A stretch of 64,000 bases of DNA. Source: Vesta saturnalis (Eukaryota; Arthropoda; Insecta; Coleoptera; Lampyridae). Where the stretch lies: positions 2,851,001 through 2,915,000 of the forward strand of contig JARFJB010001910.1 of NCBI GenBank assembly GCA_036346205.1, read 5' to 3'. The position numbers and the translations under genes were made by a program. Positions 1-12,708 of this stretch are shown piece by piece. The notes beneath the pieces were generated by a model that was not told the DNA's origin, ran no database searches, and saw nothing but the letters and a program-made list of their open reading frames with translations. Within the stretch, counting starts at the first letter, position 1, and the number at the start of each line of letters is the position of its first letter.

Positions 1-1161
1 GTAAGTACTATTATGTATACATAATAATATGTACCTGTGCGCAACGATGCATATGTGCATCACACTCAATATTTGCAAATTGTTATTAAAAACTTGAGAG
101 AATATTTTTTTAATTATTTTCCCTATTTCCTGCATAGGTTAGTGAGAGTATATAATTTTTACGAATTAAACAAAAAATTGCGCACTGTAGGGTTAATATC
201 GTGTGAACGTAGAAAAAATCTTGTGTAATTCGAGCAGAAAGCACTTTCCGCTATTAATACACAAATAGCTATAAAAAAAAGACGAAATCATCAAAAAGTA
301 GAATATTCCGAAAGCAGTTTTTCTAATTATCATTTAACGGATTTAACGAATAGATTTAGTAATTAATTTTTTAATTGTAAGGTATAACGAAGCCTCCAAA
401 ACCATTTTTTATTTAAAAATCGTTTTTTAAATATATGGCCGGAAAGCTTAGATTAGATAGCCCCTTTACGCAAGTGAATAAACATTTATTGCATTTTAAT
501 CAAGTATTCTCCAGTTCATCAAAAATATAGATTAGTACACGTAGTCACGAAATTATACCCACTTCCTATAATTTTATTTTGGAATAATACGAGTAAAAGG
601 TTTCATCAGATATACGTACAATAATTGCACAATAATTATATGATTTCAGCCTGCTTGTTACGAAGAAAAAACGTTTTGGTAATAAAAAAAAATATATTGA
701 AATTTGTACAGACTAAAATCAAAACGGAGATATCATTCCTATAAATAAATATATACTAATTAACCAAATCTATACTTTTCATGTAACTAAATTAGATGTA
801 TAATAGTATAAAATGTTTCAAGAGCATTCAAAAACCTTGATATCTGATGAAGTTCTTTAAAATACATAATCTCATATCATCATAATGCTACCTATATTTA
901 TGCAACAAGTTTTAGACAAGTTCAAATTAATGAGTACCGGTTGTATATTTTGATCCTCACAGATACTGAACATAATACATAAAAACAAGATTTATCTTTT
1001 ACGTTTGCTAAACTTTTATCACTACCAGATTTAGTTCGTAATACTCAAATAGTGCACGTTTCAGTAATCCAATAAATAAATTGTGCAGATTTTGGTGACC
1101 ATACTACTAAAGCGTAGAAGCGCAATTATACGTTTCTTTTATAATTTACAGGTACTAACTC

Positions 1162-3106
1162 TAAAGGAGGGGGCACGTTTTAAATGTAAAATACCTTTCG
1201 GTCAGAATTTAACCAAATTTTGATATGTTCTAGAACTTGACCAATTGATCAAATGTCTTCATTGCCCGAAAGCTCAAAGCTCGACAGTTTTTGATATACA
1301 GGGTCTGCAATATCACTATTTGATACTTTCAATATATCATAGAATGGAGATTTTGCCAATATTAACGCAAAACTTAGTGGAATGTAATTTTTGTGCTACT
1401 GGTTACAACCTTTTCTTTACTTTCATTATTTCTGTACATACACCTGATATACAGGGTGAGACCAAATATATGTATCTGAAAAGAATTATACGGTGGTATT
1501 GTTTTGATATTTTGGTGAATGGAAGTTAACACATATATATGTCCATTTAAATTATTATTGCAAGTTAAGTCCTCTAGACGTCCGTTATACAGAGTGTTTC
1601 ATTTCTTTAATAGATTTAATTGAGTATTATTATACTTCCTAGTTAATTTTCTGATAACTTAATTGAAATGTCTATATTAAAATAAACTATTTGCTAACTG
1701 TATATACCTACATAATAGTCACGATGTGTTTATACTGGTACTGGGTGTCCAAGTACAAAGCACCAAAGCGATATCTTAAACTTTGTTACGTGTTTAAATT
1801 TTATAAAATATAAAATAAATAATTGTTGGGAAAATATAACCTTAGGTAATAGCTATTCAATACCATTCTATGATTGCTTAAGTTACACAATTCTATGATC
1901 ACTTAGAAGCGACCTTTTATGTTAGATTTGCTGCGCGTGCGTTCGATAAATTTTCGTGGTAGAAAATTGAAAAATTTTGAAGTGAGTCGGTCTTATGCAT
2001 TTGGGTACTCCAGATAAATTTTTATAATTGAAACTTAAAAGTATACGTTAGTGAAAGTTTCAAAGTAATTAAATTTTGTGTTCGTTGGGATATAAAGAAA
2101 AAACATCTGGAGTAGTAAATATAAAAAATACACATGAATATTTTTCCGTTCGGATTTGCCCATCTGCTTACGACAGTAATAATAAAACAAGTTTATTATC
2201 ATATTAAATTTCTACAATAATAATAAAACTCATGAATCTATTTATTCGGTTTCTCAAAATTAAACGAGGTATGTAGTGAACACTAAATACTATTAGTTAT
2301 TAAATAACAATTATTTAGGGTCCTAGTATATATGGAAAATTCTATAAATTAAAACAAACGTATGGCAGATAAGGTTGTGAAAAGCAAAAATCAAATATAG
2401 AAGGTCGTATCATAATCTCCAGAAACATCAATGGTTATAGTCGGCATGTGTTTTGGATAAAAATTAAACTGTTGTGTGATGAATGGTATTTGAATACAGA
2501 TTTAGTTTGAGGCAAAGGATGACGAATATAACGTTCAACAAAGTATAAAATTTTTTGTGTGGAACATAGATATTGTTTTATAACCTTAATGGATCGTATG
2601 ATTTAATTGAGATTTCCTTTGACGAAATTTTTTGTTCTCACGTTTTTGCTCTATAAAGAAAATATTTTTTGTTATATAGATTTAAGTTTAAGTAAAGTAT
2701 TTTACATTCCAAGTATATTTGTGTGAAATTATATACAAGTTTTATTATATTTCTTCTTCTTTTTGCTAAATTTTGTTTCTGGTGATATTTCACCCAGACG
2801 TTCGTCTGAGTAAGATTACGACCCTGGAGTTAGCTGGCAAGAATTACATCGTGTAAGTAAGTATCTCTATTACTGAAGGTTATATATAGAGAATCTGAAA
2901 TATTACAGAAATATTTAGATGTTATAATGTGTTTATATTTTTTTATAACGAATGAATCGTTATAACTTCATATAGGTACGGAAAAACCGTTAACATAAAA
3001 ATCCCTTGCAATTGGATGTCGTTGCAAAATACAAAGCTTTTGGAGATTGAAGGATAGAAAGGTTAGATGTGCTTCATTTATTATGCTCACTATTTTCTAA
3101 TAAAGT
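1162..3106 (+). repeat. Arm sequence of the DDE/SWIM element, copy 1
   Basis: This stretch starts TAAAGGAGGGGGCACG and matches 11658-12422 directly and 16753-19386 in inverted orientation. It contains several short mariner-like 'tatacagggt' strings. It differs from copy 2 mainly by an extra 1,185 bp at 1784-2968. I see no convincing gene in it. Confidence 0.75.
1784..2968. other. 1,185-bp segment present only in copy 1
   Basis: The segment is absent from copy 2, which passes from the 5-bp string aactt straight into the shared sequence. In copy 1 aactt occurs at both edges (1779-1783 and 2964-2968). That fits either an insertion with a 5-bp duplication or a microhomology-mediated deletion from copy 2. 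The right arm at 16753-19386 also lacks it and is about 12 bp shorter still at the same place, which favours a deletion-prone spot. No coding potential is recognised. Confidence 0.7.
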
Positions 3107-3383
3107 TATATTTAGTATTTACTTATTCGTTTAAACCAAAATCGTAATGTGGTATTGCGCTTTTCTTTGCTTTTATTCGTACAACTAGATTTTTTCTGAT
3201 TTTGCACTTTTCTTTCCGTTTTCATACTACAATTTTATTTTTCTATTACCAAACTTATAAATTTACAACAATATAGTAGGTGGCTATGAAACATCAAAAT
3301 TAATCCACTAATTAAGTGATATAGTTGATGCTTAGTTGCAAATCTACTTTTGAATTAAAATCGTTGAAGAGTTTATGTGAAAA

Positions 3384-5125
3384 ATGAATCGAATTCCATG
3401 TTTTGCTTGTGGAAATGCTTTAGTTCCTAGGGTTATGGTGAAAATAAGTAGTGAGGTAAATGCAAGAAAGCAGGAAATTGTGATTGCACGTCGCCGAAGC
3501 AAATCTACCGAGCAGGTCATAATAGAAGAAACTCGAATCTGCAATGTCTGCAATATTTCTATTGTAAGGAAAATTCAAGCAATAGACAATAACCCAAATT
3601 GTTTGCGATTAAATGTGCTACAAAGGTCAACTCACTTATGCTGCATTTGTAACGATGGGAATGATATACATAAAATATCCATGAAAGGTAGAATTAATAT
3701 TTTTGTTAGAGAGATACGTCCAGAAAATACGTACTGCTGTAATATTCATTTGGATGAGAATGGTAATCTGTTTGAGTTTCTGCTCCTGGTTACGATATGT
3801 AAATGCCATTATTAGCAGTAATGTTTATTTTTACAAGCATTACGTAAAAATTAAGAAAAAAGCTACCACACGGCTTACGAACGAAAATAACTTCACAGAT
3901 TCTCAATTTAAAGCAGTTTCTCCTTACCAAAGATCAATTTAATAATCTTTTCAACTTTTGTGACCCCGTTAGAATAGGAAATTCTTTGAGATATGTAAGT
4001 AAAAGATCTCTTAGCATTCCTGTAAGTTACGACAAGGTCTTAGTGATTGTTTTAGCGGTTATTTTAATTATTCCACAAGACAACAAGCCAGTTTAGCTAT
4101 ATCTCTAGTTACAATCTCTTTCTGCAAGATTTGTACCACAAAATATTGGATTTACTCAACAAGAGAGCTACATCGAAAATCATGTAACTCCTTTTACAAA
4201 TCGTCTATATAATCAAAACCTGGATCGGCCTCAAGTTATAGTGTATAATGACTGTACTTATCTAGAAATAAGAAAAGTTCTTGTTTTAAAGTGTTGCGAC
4301 AGTCCTACTGTACTTATAAGGGTAAACATCTTATCAAGCCATCTCTGCTTGTTGCCCACGATTTATTCTAGACATTCAAGCCATATTTCTCAAATTCTGA
4401 AAACAACGATGCTAACATACTTATAAGTGAATTTAATAGAGATGTGAATGGAATGCGTGAATGGTTTAATGAAGGAGATATTTTCATTCTCGACCGATAC
4501 TTGGATGCTATTCCAGCTTTAAATAGATTAGGTATTAATTTTAAAATGCCAGCCTTTTGCCCAGAGGTCAGCTACAGTTATCCACAGAAGAGCTAATGAT
4601 AGTCGTCTCGTTACGAAAACCAGGTGGATCGTAGAAGCAAATGGGCATTAAAATCAATTTTAAATTTTTAGCTTTAAGATAAAAAACCCACATTTGTAAT
4701 ATTGCTAATTTTCTTAAAATTGCTGGAGCATTATAAATAAATATTTTCCACCCATTTTAATGCAAGATGCTACTATTGAGCTAGCTAATATTCTTCAAAA
4801 AGTTCAAGAGCCAAATGTTGTTCAAGCCAGGGTTGAGGAGGAAAACTTACGCGCTAGAAGGCAGATGGGTTGATTTAAATGAAATTATGTTCTCATTCCA
4901 CGTTTGTCACATTACTATCTTAAAAGTTAACTGTAGGTATTTTCAATTAAAGCTTGCTCCTTCTTATATACAGGACAATGAAATAGAGGACCGCCAGGTT
5001 CAATATCAATTTGATGAAAACTACGAATCGGTTTTATACGGGTAAGATATATTCTCGCCTCAGAAATGTACTCGTTACCAGTTGTGCCGAATAATGAAAG
5101 ATTTCTTTTTAGACGATAATCCAGC
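3384..5125 (+). pseudogene. DDE_Tnp_4-like transposase, heavily frameshifted (copy 1)
   Basis: The start MNRIPCFACGN is preserved, with an N-terminal CxxC...CxxC zinc-ribbon-like region (CFAC near residue 6, CNVC near residue 52). Downstream, pieces equivalent to copy 2 appear in all three forward frames: the aspartate-containing 'DCTYLEI' motif, 'FNEGDIFILDR' and 'WIVEA'. Compared with copy 2, the reading frame is broken mostly by 1-3 base deletions, with fewer substitutions. One break in copy 2 is absent here: the bases before RWIVEA are in frame. The 3' end matches copy 2 through its non-SWIM tail. Known family members cut and paste DNA using a DDE triad. This copy cannot encode a working enzyme. 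Confidence 0.8.
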
Positions 5126-5249
5126 TACGCTATTGTTGATTTAAAAATGCATGGCTTACTAGATATTTGTAAAAAGTAAAATTCAAATCGTTTCAGCGCT
5201 TTAATCGTTTATTTAAAATAGATAGAAATTGTTTAAATACAATTGAGTA

Positions 5250-5345
5250 GTAGAGCACCTTGCGCCATCTTGGATTTTACGTCACAAGCCCGCCCACGTG
5301 GACCGGTTTTCCACCTTATTTTTACACGCTTACGTGTACTTTCAT
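5250..5345 (+). repeat. Terminal fragment of the foldback family
   Basis: The run GTAGAGCACC..., followed by TTTTACGTCACAAGCC and a 'CCCAC' block, resembles the outer end of the foldback element at 39423 (GTAGAAGACGGGCACC..., TTTTTTTACGTCACAAGCC). It starts exactly where the direct-repeat copy 1 ends. No matching right end was found, so it is a truncated end. Confidence 0.55.
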
Positions 5346-5707
<362 letters not shown>

Positions 5708-5739
5708 AGAACTTTTTTAAAACCTTTAAATTGCTCGAG

Positions 5740-7262
5740 ATGCAGCAAAGAAGGTGTATTATCCGCGACTGCCCTGTACGCGGTCGAAACTCAGACGCCG
5801 GTAAAAACCAGGAACTTTATACTTAACTCTGAAACAAACAACCGCCAGCAGTGGCATGGCTACAAACCGTAGCGCAGTTTACACGAAAGAAACCAGAGAA
5901 GATTAGATCATCCAAGAAACTTTAGTTCCGTCCAAAAGTCTTAATGGCTTGCATACAAACCGACGTCACTTGTACTGGATTACTACAACAGTTCGACTTC
6001 TAGAGTACCGTAAACTGAACTATCTATTAATGACTATGAAATAAAAGCCGACCTGTCTCCATTAGAGGTGGAAACCGAAGAAATAACCTGTCCGTGGTAT
6101 CAATACTTAATACAGCAAGTCCGAGAACACCCTGATCAACACCCAGATATAAAATAGATGAAGGACAACTATTTAAATCATTCCCGGATCCGACACCCGA
6201 AAAAAGATGGGAAGCCATCCTAGTTGGAAAATTTGTATACCACTAGAAAAACGCCGAGATATCCTGGAGGAATGTACGATGCTCACCGCAGGACACCTGG
6301 GAATGCGAAAACGCTATGCCGATTACCGCAATTACTACTGGCCCACCATAAAATCGGACGTTATAAAATACGTAAACGTGTAGAAGTTGTCAGACTTATA
6401 AAGGTAGTACAAAAAGCCGCAAGGAGAAATGTACTTTTCGCGAGCTGGACAGCCGTGGAACAATGTAAGTACAGATCTTATCGGACCGCTGCCGCGTTCA
6501 AAGAAAGGATATACATTCCTGTTGGTTTCAAGACCGGTTAACTAAGTGGGTCGAACTTAAACCACTCCGCAACGCTACCAGTCCGCCGATTATCAAGCGT
6601 TAAAGAACAAGTAATATATCGCTTTGGAACTCCCCGACACCTGATCTCCGATAACGGCCCAGTATACAAGCAAATTATTCCGCACGTTCTTGAAGGATCA
6701 TGGATCAACCACCGTTACTCCACCATACTGCATGCTAACCCGGTGGAAAGAACCAATAAAGTGATCGGGACGATGATCGCACAATTTACGCGAAATAACC
6801 AGCGAGAATGGGACGCTCACCTGCCTGAAATAGCATTCGCTATCTATACCGTACAGCATGGATCAACTGGTTTCTCCCCAGCCTTACTTAATCTCGGTAA
6901 ATTAGAAACCGAGGCATGGTCAACCAGAAACACCATCGACAATAGAAACCGCCGTAACCGCATCTGATCAAGAACAACACATGAAGTATTTAAAAGATCT
7001 ACAAGAACTTGCTAGAGATTCATTAGCAAAGACCTTTGAAGTACAACGGTATCATTACAACCTTCGTCACCGAGCCTACCGCCCCCGCAAAGGAGATCTC
7101 GTATATCGTAAAACACATTACCTGTCCAGCAAAGCGAAAGAATTTTCCGCGAAATTAGCGAAAAATATGCCGGTCCTTACCTCGTGTATAAAATAAAATC
7201 GCCCGTAATTGTCGAGCTGAGAACCGGTAGTAGGAAAAGCGCGGGAGAAGCGCATGTAAAGA
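5740..7262 (+). pseudogene. Ty3/gypsy pol relic, mainly integrase
   Basis: Pieces of a Ty3/gypsy integrase are spread over the three forward frames. First comes a zinc-binding region with degraded His/Cys residues at about 6270-6410. A core follows with 'DNGP' near 6650 (second catalytic Asp) and 'PVERTNK' at 6738-6758 (the Glu). The longest intact piece (6743-6967) covers the end of the core with 'HGSTGFSPALL', and 6981-7196 carries the downstream 'YHYNLRHRAYRPRKGDLVYRK' type tail. Upstream text (5740-6200) may be the end of the RNase H region but is too decayed to call. There are several frameshifts and stops. Its GC content is clearly higher than the surroundings. Confidence 0.75.
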
Positions 7263-7841
7263 TTTGAGAAATGCGACTGACGTCACCGATCAGACAAGAC
7301 CAACTACCAATGGTAACGGTGAAAATTTAACGGCTATCAAAAACCCGCGTATTCAAAATCATATAAAAGCACAGGATAAAACCAGAAATGCTATCTCCCA
7401 TAACATGGCCCCGTTTAAACCATGCATACGCCAGCTCCGTAAGGATCTCGCCCTGGCAGCCACACCGCTACCGCCTGTCTGGGACTGAAGGCTTACGCAG
7501 CTTCCTCGCGCCGTAGTTCGATCCGAGAACCATCTCCGCCGCCTGCTCCTCGTACACCGTCCCAGGACCGTCCGGTATGGATACGGCATACTATTGGTCG
7601 CCAGCTCCACCCGACGGTAGACTGAAGACCCGGACGCACCGGAACATTTGCGCCGGACAACTGAGGTCACCGGAGAATGAAGGACCTGCATATCAAGGAG
7701 GTCCCGAACCGGCCCGCCTTATGCCGCCCCGGAAGCCTTAACCGCCGCCAGCGACGCAATCGCCGCCGCGTCAGCATCATCATGCCGGATGGCGTGAGGT
7801 GAAGATCAAGCGGATGGATCTTCCACAAGAAGAGAATGGTA
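7263..7841 (+). other. Region between the integrase relic and the LTR
   Basis: This GC-richer sequence continues the gypsy relic. It has a short proline-rich open stretch ending at 7488. A purine-rich stretch (ACAAGAAGAGAATGG) just before 7842 resembles a polypurine tract. No known domain is recognised. Confidence 0.4.
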
Positions 7842-8510
7842 TGTAAAGAACCAGCGTCCTTACGTATGTTTTAGCATAAATTATTCGCGGACCATCTATC
7901 TAAAATTTCAAAAGTTTACGCGATATTGCACAACGAATAATTTATTAATCACCGCTGACGTGTATTTCTAAAAACCCGTAAGTTTTTGACGTCAGAACGA
8001 TTACAACCAATCGCATAACGGCATCCCACACGGTAGCCGCGAAGCCGCCCACAGATGCACCTTTATAAACCGCAAGCGCGTAAAAGAAGAATGAATCGAA
8101 GTAGATTCAAGTCAAGCCGATACCAAAGCCGCCGCACTTTGCTTCGTGTAAGCACCGACCTGCTAATTACCGCCAATGAATCGCAGTAGATTCAAGTCAA
8201 GCCGTTCCAGAAACCAGTAGCCGCCGCCGACGTTGCTTCGTGAAGCACCGACCTGTTATTCACCGTCGAAGAGTCCATCGCGATCGTGTGATAACGCGCA
8301 CCACCTCACGGGCAACCTAAAGTTTAATCCTGTACTGCCATTGATAGACAGTAAGTTGTAAAGTTATAGAATCTGACAATTTACCATCAAACACTACAGA
8401 CCGTAAATAACGCCGGCCTGAGTCTCAGAGTTATACAAAGTACACACCTAGAGTCACGCAGGGTAACCCCGACGTCACCTCGCAAAACTTGAGGGTGAAG
8501 GGTTGTTACA
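7842..8510 (+). repeat. Probable 3' LTR of the gypsy element
   Basis: The segment begins TGTAAAGAACC and ends GGGTTGTTACA, giving the TG...CA ends and a short terminal inverted repeat (TGTAA/TTACA) expected of an LTR. A purine-rich stretch lies immediately upstream, and an integrase relic in the same orientation precedes it. A TATA-like CTTTATAAACC lies near 8061. No second copy is seen in the window, so the LTR call rests on structure alone. Confidence 0.5.
8091..8264 (+). repeat. Two tandem 85-bp units inside the LTR
   Basis: ATGAATCGAAGTAGATTCAA recurs as ATGAATCGCAGTAGATTCAA about 85 bp later. Both are followed by 'gtcaagccg' and a 'gctTCGTG(T)AAGCACCGACCTG' tail. Duplicated upstream or enhancer blocks are common in LTRs. 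Confidence 0.8.
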
Positions 8511-9494
8511 GGCTGTAAACTACGACCTTTCTCTTAGTCTATCCAGTTAAGACAGGCCGTCGCCTAGTCTTCTGAGTATTACTGAGATCTGCTCGAAACT
8601 ACACCTACATATATACAGACAAACACAATAACCGTACACGGTGTCTTTAATCAGGAGAGTACCGAAATCAGTTGTATAAATTTGTAGTCAATATAACCAT
8701 CGAAACACCTGGTGTGAGATCGTTTGTAAATAAATTAGATAGTACGTAGATTATCAATATTTACCTTAAACCTATTAAAGTCGTTTTAGTAGTTTTAATA
8801 TCAAGTATTTTGTTCCCTTGATTGATTGTAGATAATTAACTTAGTATAGAAATCCGTAATTAATTCTGTTAGATAAATAATCTAATTGCCTAATCAAACC
8901 GGTTATAATTAAAGAAAGACAGTCCGAGATCTCGCATTTGCATACGCGCATTTCGCGTGTTATTTCAGGATAGGACATACTCGCTTCAGCGCTCCAGAGT
9001 TACTAAAGTATAAGCACGATATTGATTTTCTCAGTCCCAAACGACTCGAGTTCATTGCGCTGGCGCCACCGACCAAAAACGGTATCAAGGATAACCTCTC
9101 GCTTCTGTAAATACAGGACCGTAACATAAATTTTACGTATTAGGTAAGGATAGATTAAAAGAATATCTCTGTTCACAGAAGCGACTACGCACACAGTAAG
9201 CCGCCACCAGGAGAACGAGTGAGGACCCAGACCAAGAAGTCCCAATACCTTTTAATTGTTAATTACTTTTTATTATATTGTTAACTTTATTTAAATATAC
9301 GTTATAAACCGCTTTAAGAAATTTATTTAAGGTGACAGTGTTAAGCCATCCAGTACTTAATACGAACCACCCCGTTTATAAAATAAATTATAAACACGAT
9401 TGAGTAAAGCCGAGGCAAAATAAAACCGCGTTGGGTTACCAAACCAGAGGCGCAATACATATAGCAATTTAAACATAGAATCATATACACCTAG
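8511..9494. other. Unassigned sequence after the LTR
   Basis: I recognise no gene or repeat here. An 80-codon open frame on the minus strand (9003-9245) lacks any recognisable motif and is probably chance. Confidence 0.4.
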
Positions 9495-9640
9495 TATTTT
9501 TTCATTGCCAGTTCTTTCAAAACGCTCAAAAGCTTTTCAAATGCCATCTCTCTGAAACCGTTGTTGATACAGTCTTCTTTAAGGCGTATTCTTATCACTA
9601 ACTCCCAAAACAAAATCATATCAACCATCTCGGCTTCGAA
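9495..9640 (-). pseudogene. N-terminal fragment of a mariner-like transposase
   Basis: Read on the minus strand, 'EMVDMILFWE' is followed one frame over by 'RRLYQQRFQRDGI' and 'FERFERTG'. This is the pattern of the N-terminal helix-turn-helix found in many insect mariner-like proteins: a helix ending in GE, then a (R/A)xLYxxRFP-like helix, then a RLxxTG turn. It has a frameshift and a stop, and nothing after it. The call rests on pattern similarity only. Confidence 0.5.
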
Positions 9641-10500
9641 AATTCATTATTTACAATTTTAATTCAAGTTTTAAATCAATTTGTTATAAAATACACTAAT
9701 GCATCACACAAATTATCAACTGACAATAAATAATGACGTTTCTGATGATCTCTATTATTTTATATGCCCGCCTCGCCGTACGGCCAACTAACAACAAAAC
9801 TTGAAAGCCGTATAGCCTTTTTACAATAAAAAATGTTAAATTGTCATTATTTCAAAAACTACATTTTTAATGCTAAATAAGATAAATTTAAAAATAGGGG
9901 TTTCCATTTTAAAAAATGGCTTTATAGGTTTTTTAAATCTACTTTTATTGTCCATTTTGATCACCCTGTATGAATGTATTACAAAATATCAATACAGCCC
10001 ATTAGAGTAGGTCCCCATTTCCAAGGAAACCAACCATAACTAATTGATAAAGGCTTCGTTTAGAAAAGATTTCCACCTATGTTTTGGCCTGCAAACGTCA
10101 TTTTTGACAAAAAATTTGAAATTTATCAAAAACGGTTAGACTTAGGTATATGAGATTATACATAAAATGTGTCTAAAATTGTATGTAGAATCTAAATATG
10201 TAATAATATATTGGGCTTTCTATTTAAAAAAAAATTTAAATTACTTCTAAGCTTTTATGATCTACCCTGTATAATTAAAAATATTTTTTGAATATGCACC
10301 AGAACATATCTTACAACTTTTGTATTTAATTTTTTAAATAAAGGAGATATGGGACTTTGTCACACTAATGCGCCATCCTGTATGTAATTTGTGAAAAGTG
10401 TAATACGGGATTGTGTTTTAATGAGAGTAATTGTTTTAAACAGTTCCATTCAACTTAGAAATTAATTAATTAAATGTGAAAAAAATGTTTCTGTTGACAT
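9641..10500. other. AT-rich region with 'accctgta' end-like strings
   Basis: There is no gene. The strings 'atcaccctgtatga' (9960), 'taccctgtataat' (10255) and 'catcctgtatg' (10376) resemble the outer ends of mariner-like repeats seen elsewhere in the window. No paired inverted ends could be matched. Confidence 0.35.
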
Positions 10501-11657
10501 GTAAGTACTATTATGTATACATAATAATATGTACCTGTGCGCAACGATGCATATGTGCATCACACTCAATATTTGCAAATTGTTATTAAAAACTTGAGAG
10601 AATATTTTTTTAATTATTTTCCCTATTTCCTGCATAGGTTAGTGAGAGTATATAATTTTTACGAATTAAACAAAAAAATTGCGCACTGTAGGGTTAATAT
10701 CGTGTGAACGTAGAAAAAATCTTGTGTAATTCGAGCAGAAAGCACTTTCCGCTATTAATACACAAATAGCTATAAAAAAAAGACGAAATCATCAAAAAGT
10801 AGAATATTCCGAAAGCAGTTTTTCTAATTATCATTTAACGGATTTAACGAATAGATTTAGTAATTAATTTTTTAATTGTAAGGTATAACGAAGCCTCCAA
10901 AACCATTTTTTATTTAAAAATCGTTTTTTAAATATATCGGAAAGCTTAGATTAGATAGCCTTTACGCAAGTGAATAAACATTTATTGCATTTTAATCAAG
11001 TATTCTCCAGTTCATCAAAAATATAGATTAGTACACGTAGTCACGAAATTATACCACTTCCTATAATTTTATTTTGGAATAATACAGTAAAAGGTTTCAT
11101 CAGATATACACAATAATTGCACAATAATTATATGATTTCAGCCTGCTTGTTACGAAGAAAAAACGTTTTGGTAATAAAAAAAAATATATTGAAATTTGTA
11201 CAGACTAAAATCAAAACGGAGATATCATTCCTATAAATAAATATATACTAATTAACCAAATCTATACTTTTCATGTAACTAAATTAGATGTATAATAGTA
11301 TAAAATGTTTCAAGAGCATTCAAAAACCTTGATATCTGATGAAGTTCTTTAAAATACATAATCTCATATCATCATAATGCTACCTATATTTATGCAACAA
11401 GTTTAAGACAAGTTCAAATTAATGAGTACCGGTTGTATATTTTGATCCTCACAGATACTGAACATAATACATAAAAAACAAGATTTATCTTTTACGTTTG
11501 CTAAACTTTTATCACTACCAGATTTAGTTCGTAATACTCAAATAGTGCACGGTTTCAGTAATCCAAATAAATAAATTGTGCAGATTTTGGTGACGATACT
11601 ACTAAAGCGTAGAAGCGCAATTATACGTTTCTTTTTATAATTTACAGGTACTAACTC

Positions 11658-12422
11658 TAAAGGAGGGGGCACGTTTTAAATGTAAAATACCTTTCGGTCA
11701 GAATTTAACCAAATTTTGATATGTTCTAGAACTTGACCAATTGATCAAATGTCTTCATTGCCCGAAAGCTCAAAGCTCGACAGTTTTTGATATACAGGGT
11801 CTGCAATATCACTATTTGATACTTTCAATATATCATAGAATGGACATTTTTGCCAATATTAACGCAAAACTTAGTGGAATGTTATTTTTTTGTGCTACTG
11901 GTTACAACCTTTTCTTTACTTTCATTATTTCTGTACATACACCTGATATACAGGGTGAGACCAAATATATGTATCTGAAAAGAATTATACGGTGGTATTG
12001 TTTTGATATTTTGGTGAATGGAAGTTAACACATATATATGTCCATTTAAATTATTATTGCAAGTTAAGTCCTCTAGACGTCCGTTATACAGAGTGTTTCA
12101 TTTCTTTAATAGATTTAATTGAGTATTATTATACTTCCTAGTTAATTTTCTGATAACTTAATTGAAATGTCTATATTAAAATAAACTATTTGCTAACTGT
12201 ATATACCTACATAATAGTCACGATGTGTTTATACTGATACTGGGTGTCCAAGTACAAAGGACCAAAGCGATACCTTAAACTTCATATAGGTACAGAAAAA
12301 ACCGTTAACATAAAAAATCCCTTGCAATTGGATGTCGTTGCAAAATACAAAGCTTTTGGAGATTGAAGGATAGAAAGGTTAGATGTGCTTCATTTATTAT
12401 GCTCACTATTTTCTAATAAAGT
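11658..12422 (+). repeat. Left inverted arm of the DDE/SWIM element, copy 2
   Basis: From TAAAGGAGGGGGCACG to ...TTCTAATAAAGT this sequence is the inverse of 16753-19386 once the inserted mariner is removed. The arm is about 765 bp, followed 287 bp later by the transposase start. Such a layout fits a DNA transposon with long terminal inverted repeats. However, the 1.16 kb upstream is also shared with copy 1, so the true element end may lie further left. No clean target duplication is seen beside 11658 and 19386. Confidence 0.65.
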
Positions 12423-12708
12423 TATATTTAGTATTTACTTATTCGTTTAAACCAAAACCGTAATGTGGTATTGCGCTTTTTCTTCTGCTTTTATTCGTAC
12501 AACTAGATTTTTTTCTGATTTTGCACTTTTCTTTCCGTTTTTCATACTACAATTATTATTTTTTTCTATTACCAAACTTATAAAATTACAACACTATAGT
12601 AGGTGGCTATGAAACGTCAAAAATTAATCCACTAATTAAGTGATATAGTTGATGCTTAGTTGCAAATCTACTTTTTGAATTAAAATCGTTGAAGAGTTTA
12701 TGTGAAAA

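Larger units (their letters stand above)
1..5247 (+). repeat. Left copy of a large direct repeat
   Basis: The sequence from the first base of the window matches 10501 onward almost base for base for over 1.7 kb. It resumes after a copy-specific segment and continues to the shared end near 5247/14668. The first 660 bases differ by about one A. The true left limit lies outside the window. The block holds a long non-coding leader, one inverted-repeat arm and a decayed transposase. The right junction is abrupt: the shared text ends at 'aatacaat', after which this copy enters a foldback-family fragment. It is either a segmental duplication, two insertions of a larger element, or an assembly overlap. 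Confidence 0.9.

Noticed and set aside
1245..1529. 94-codon frame repeated at 11741-12028 and on the minus strand at 19303-19016
   Set aside because: It lies in the inverted arm, is similar in all copies because the arms are similar, shows a frameshift between copies in the middle, and contains non-coding 'gatatacagggt' strings.
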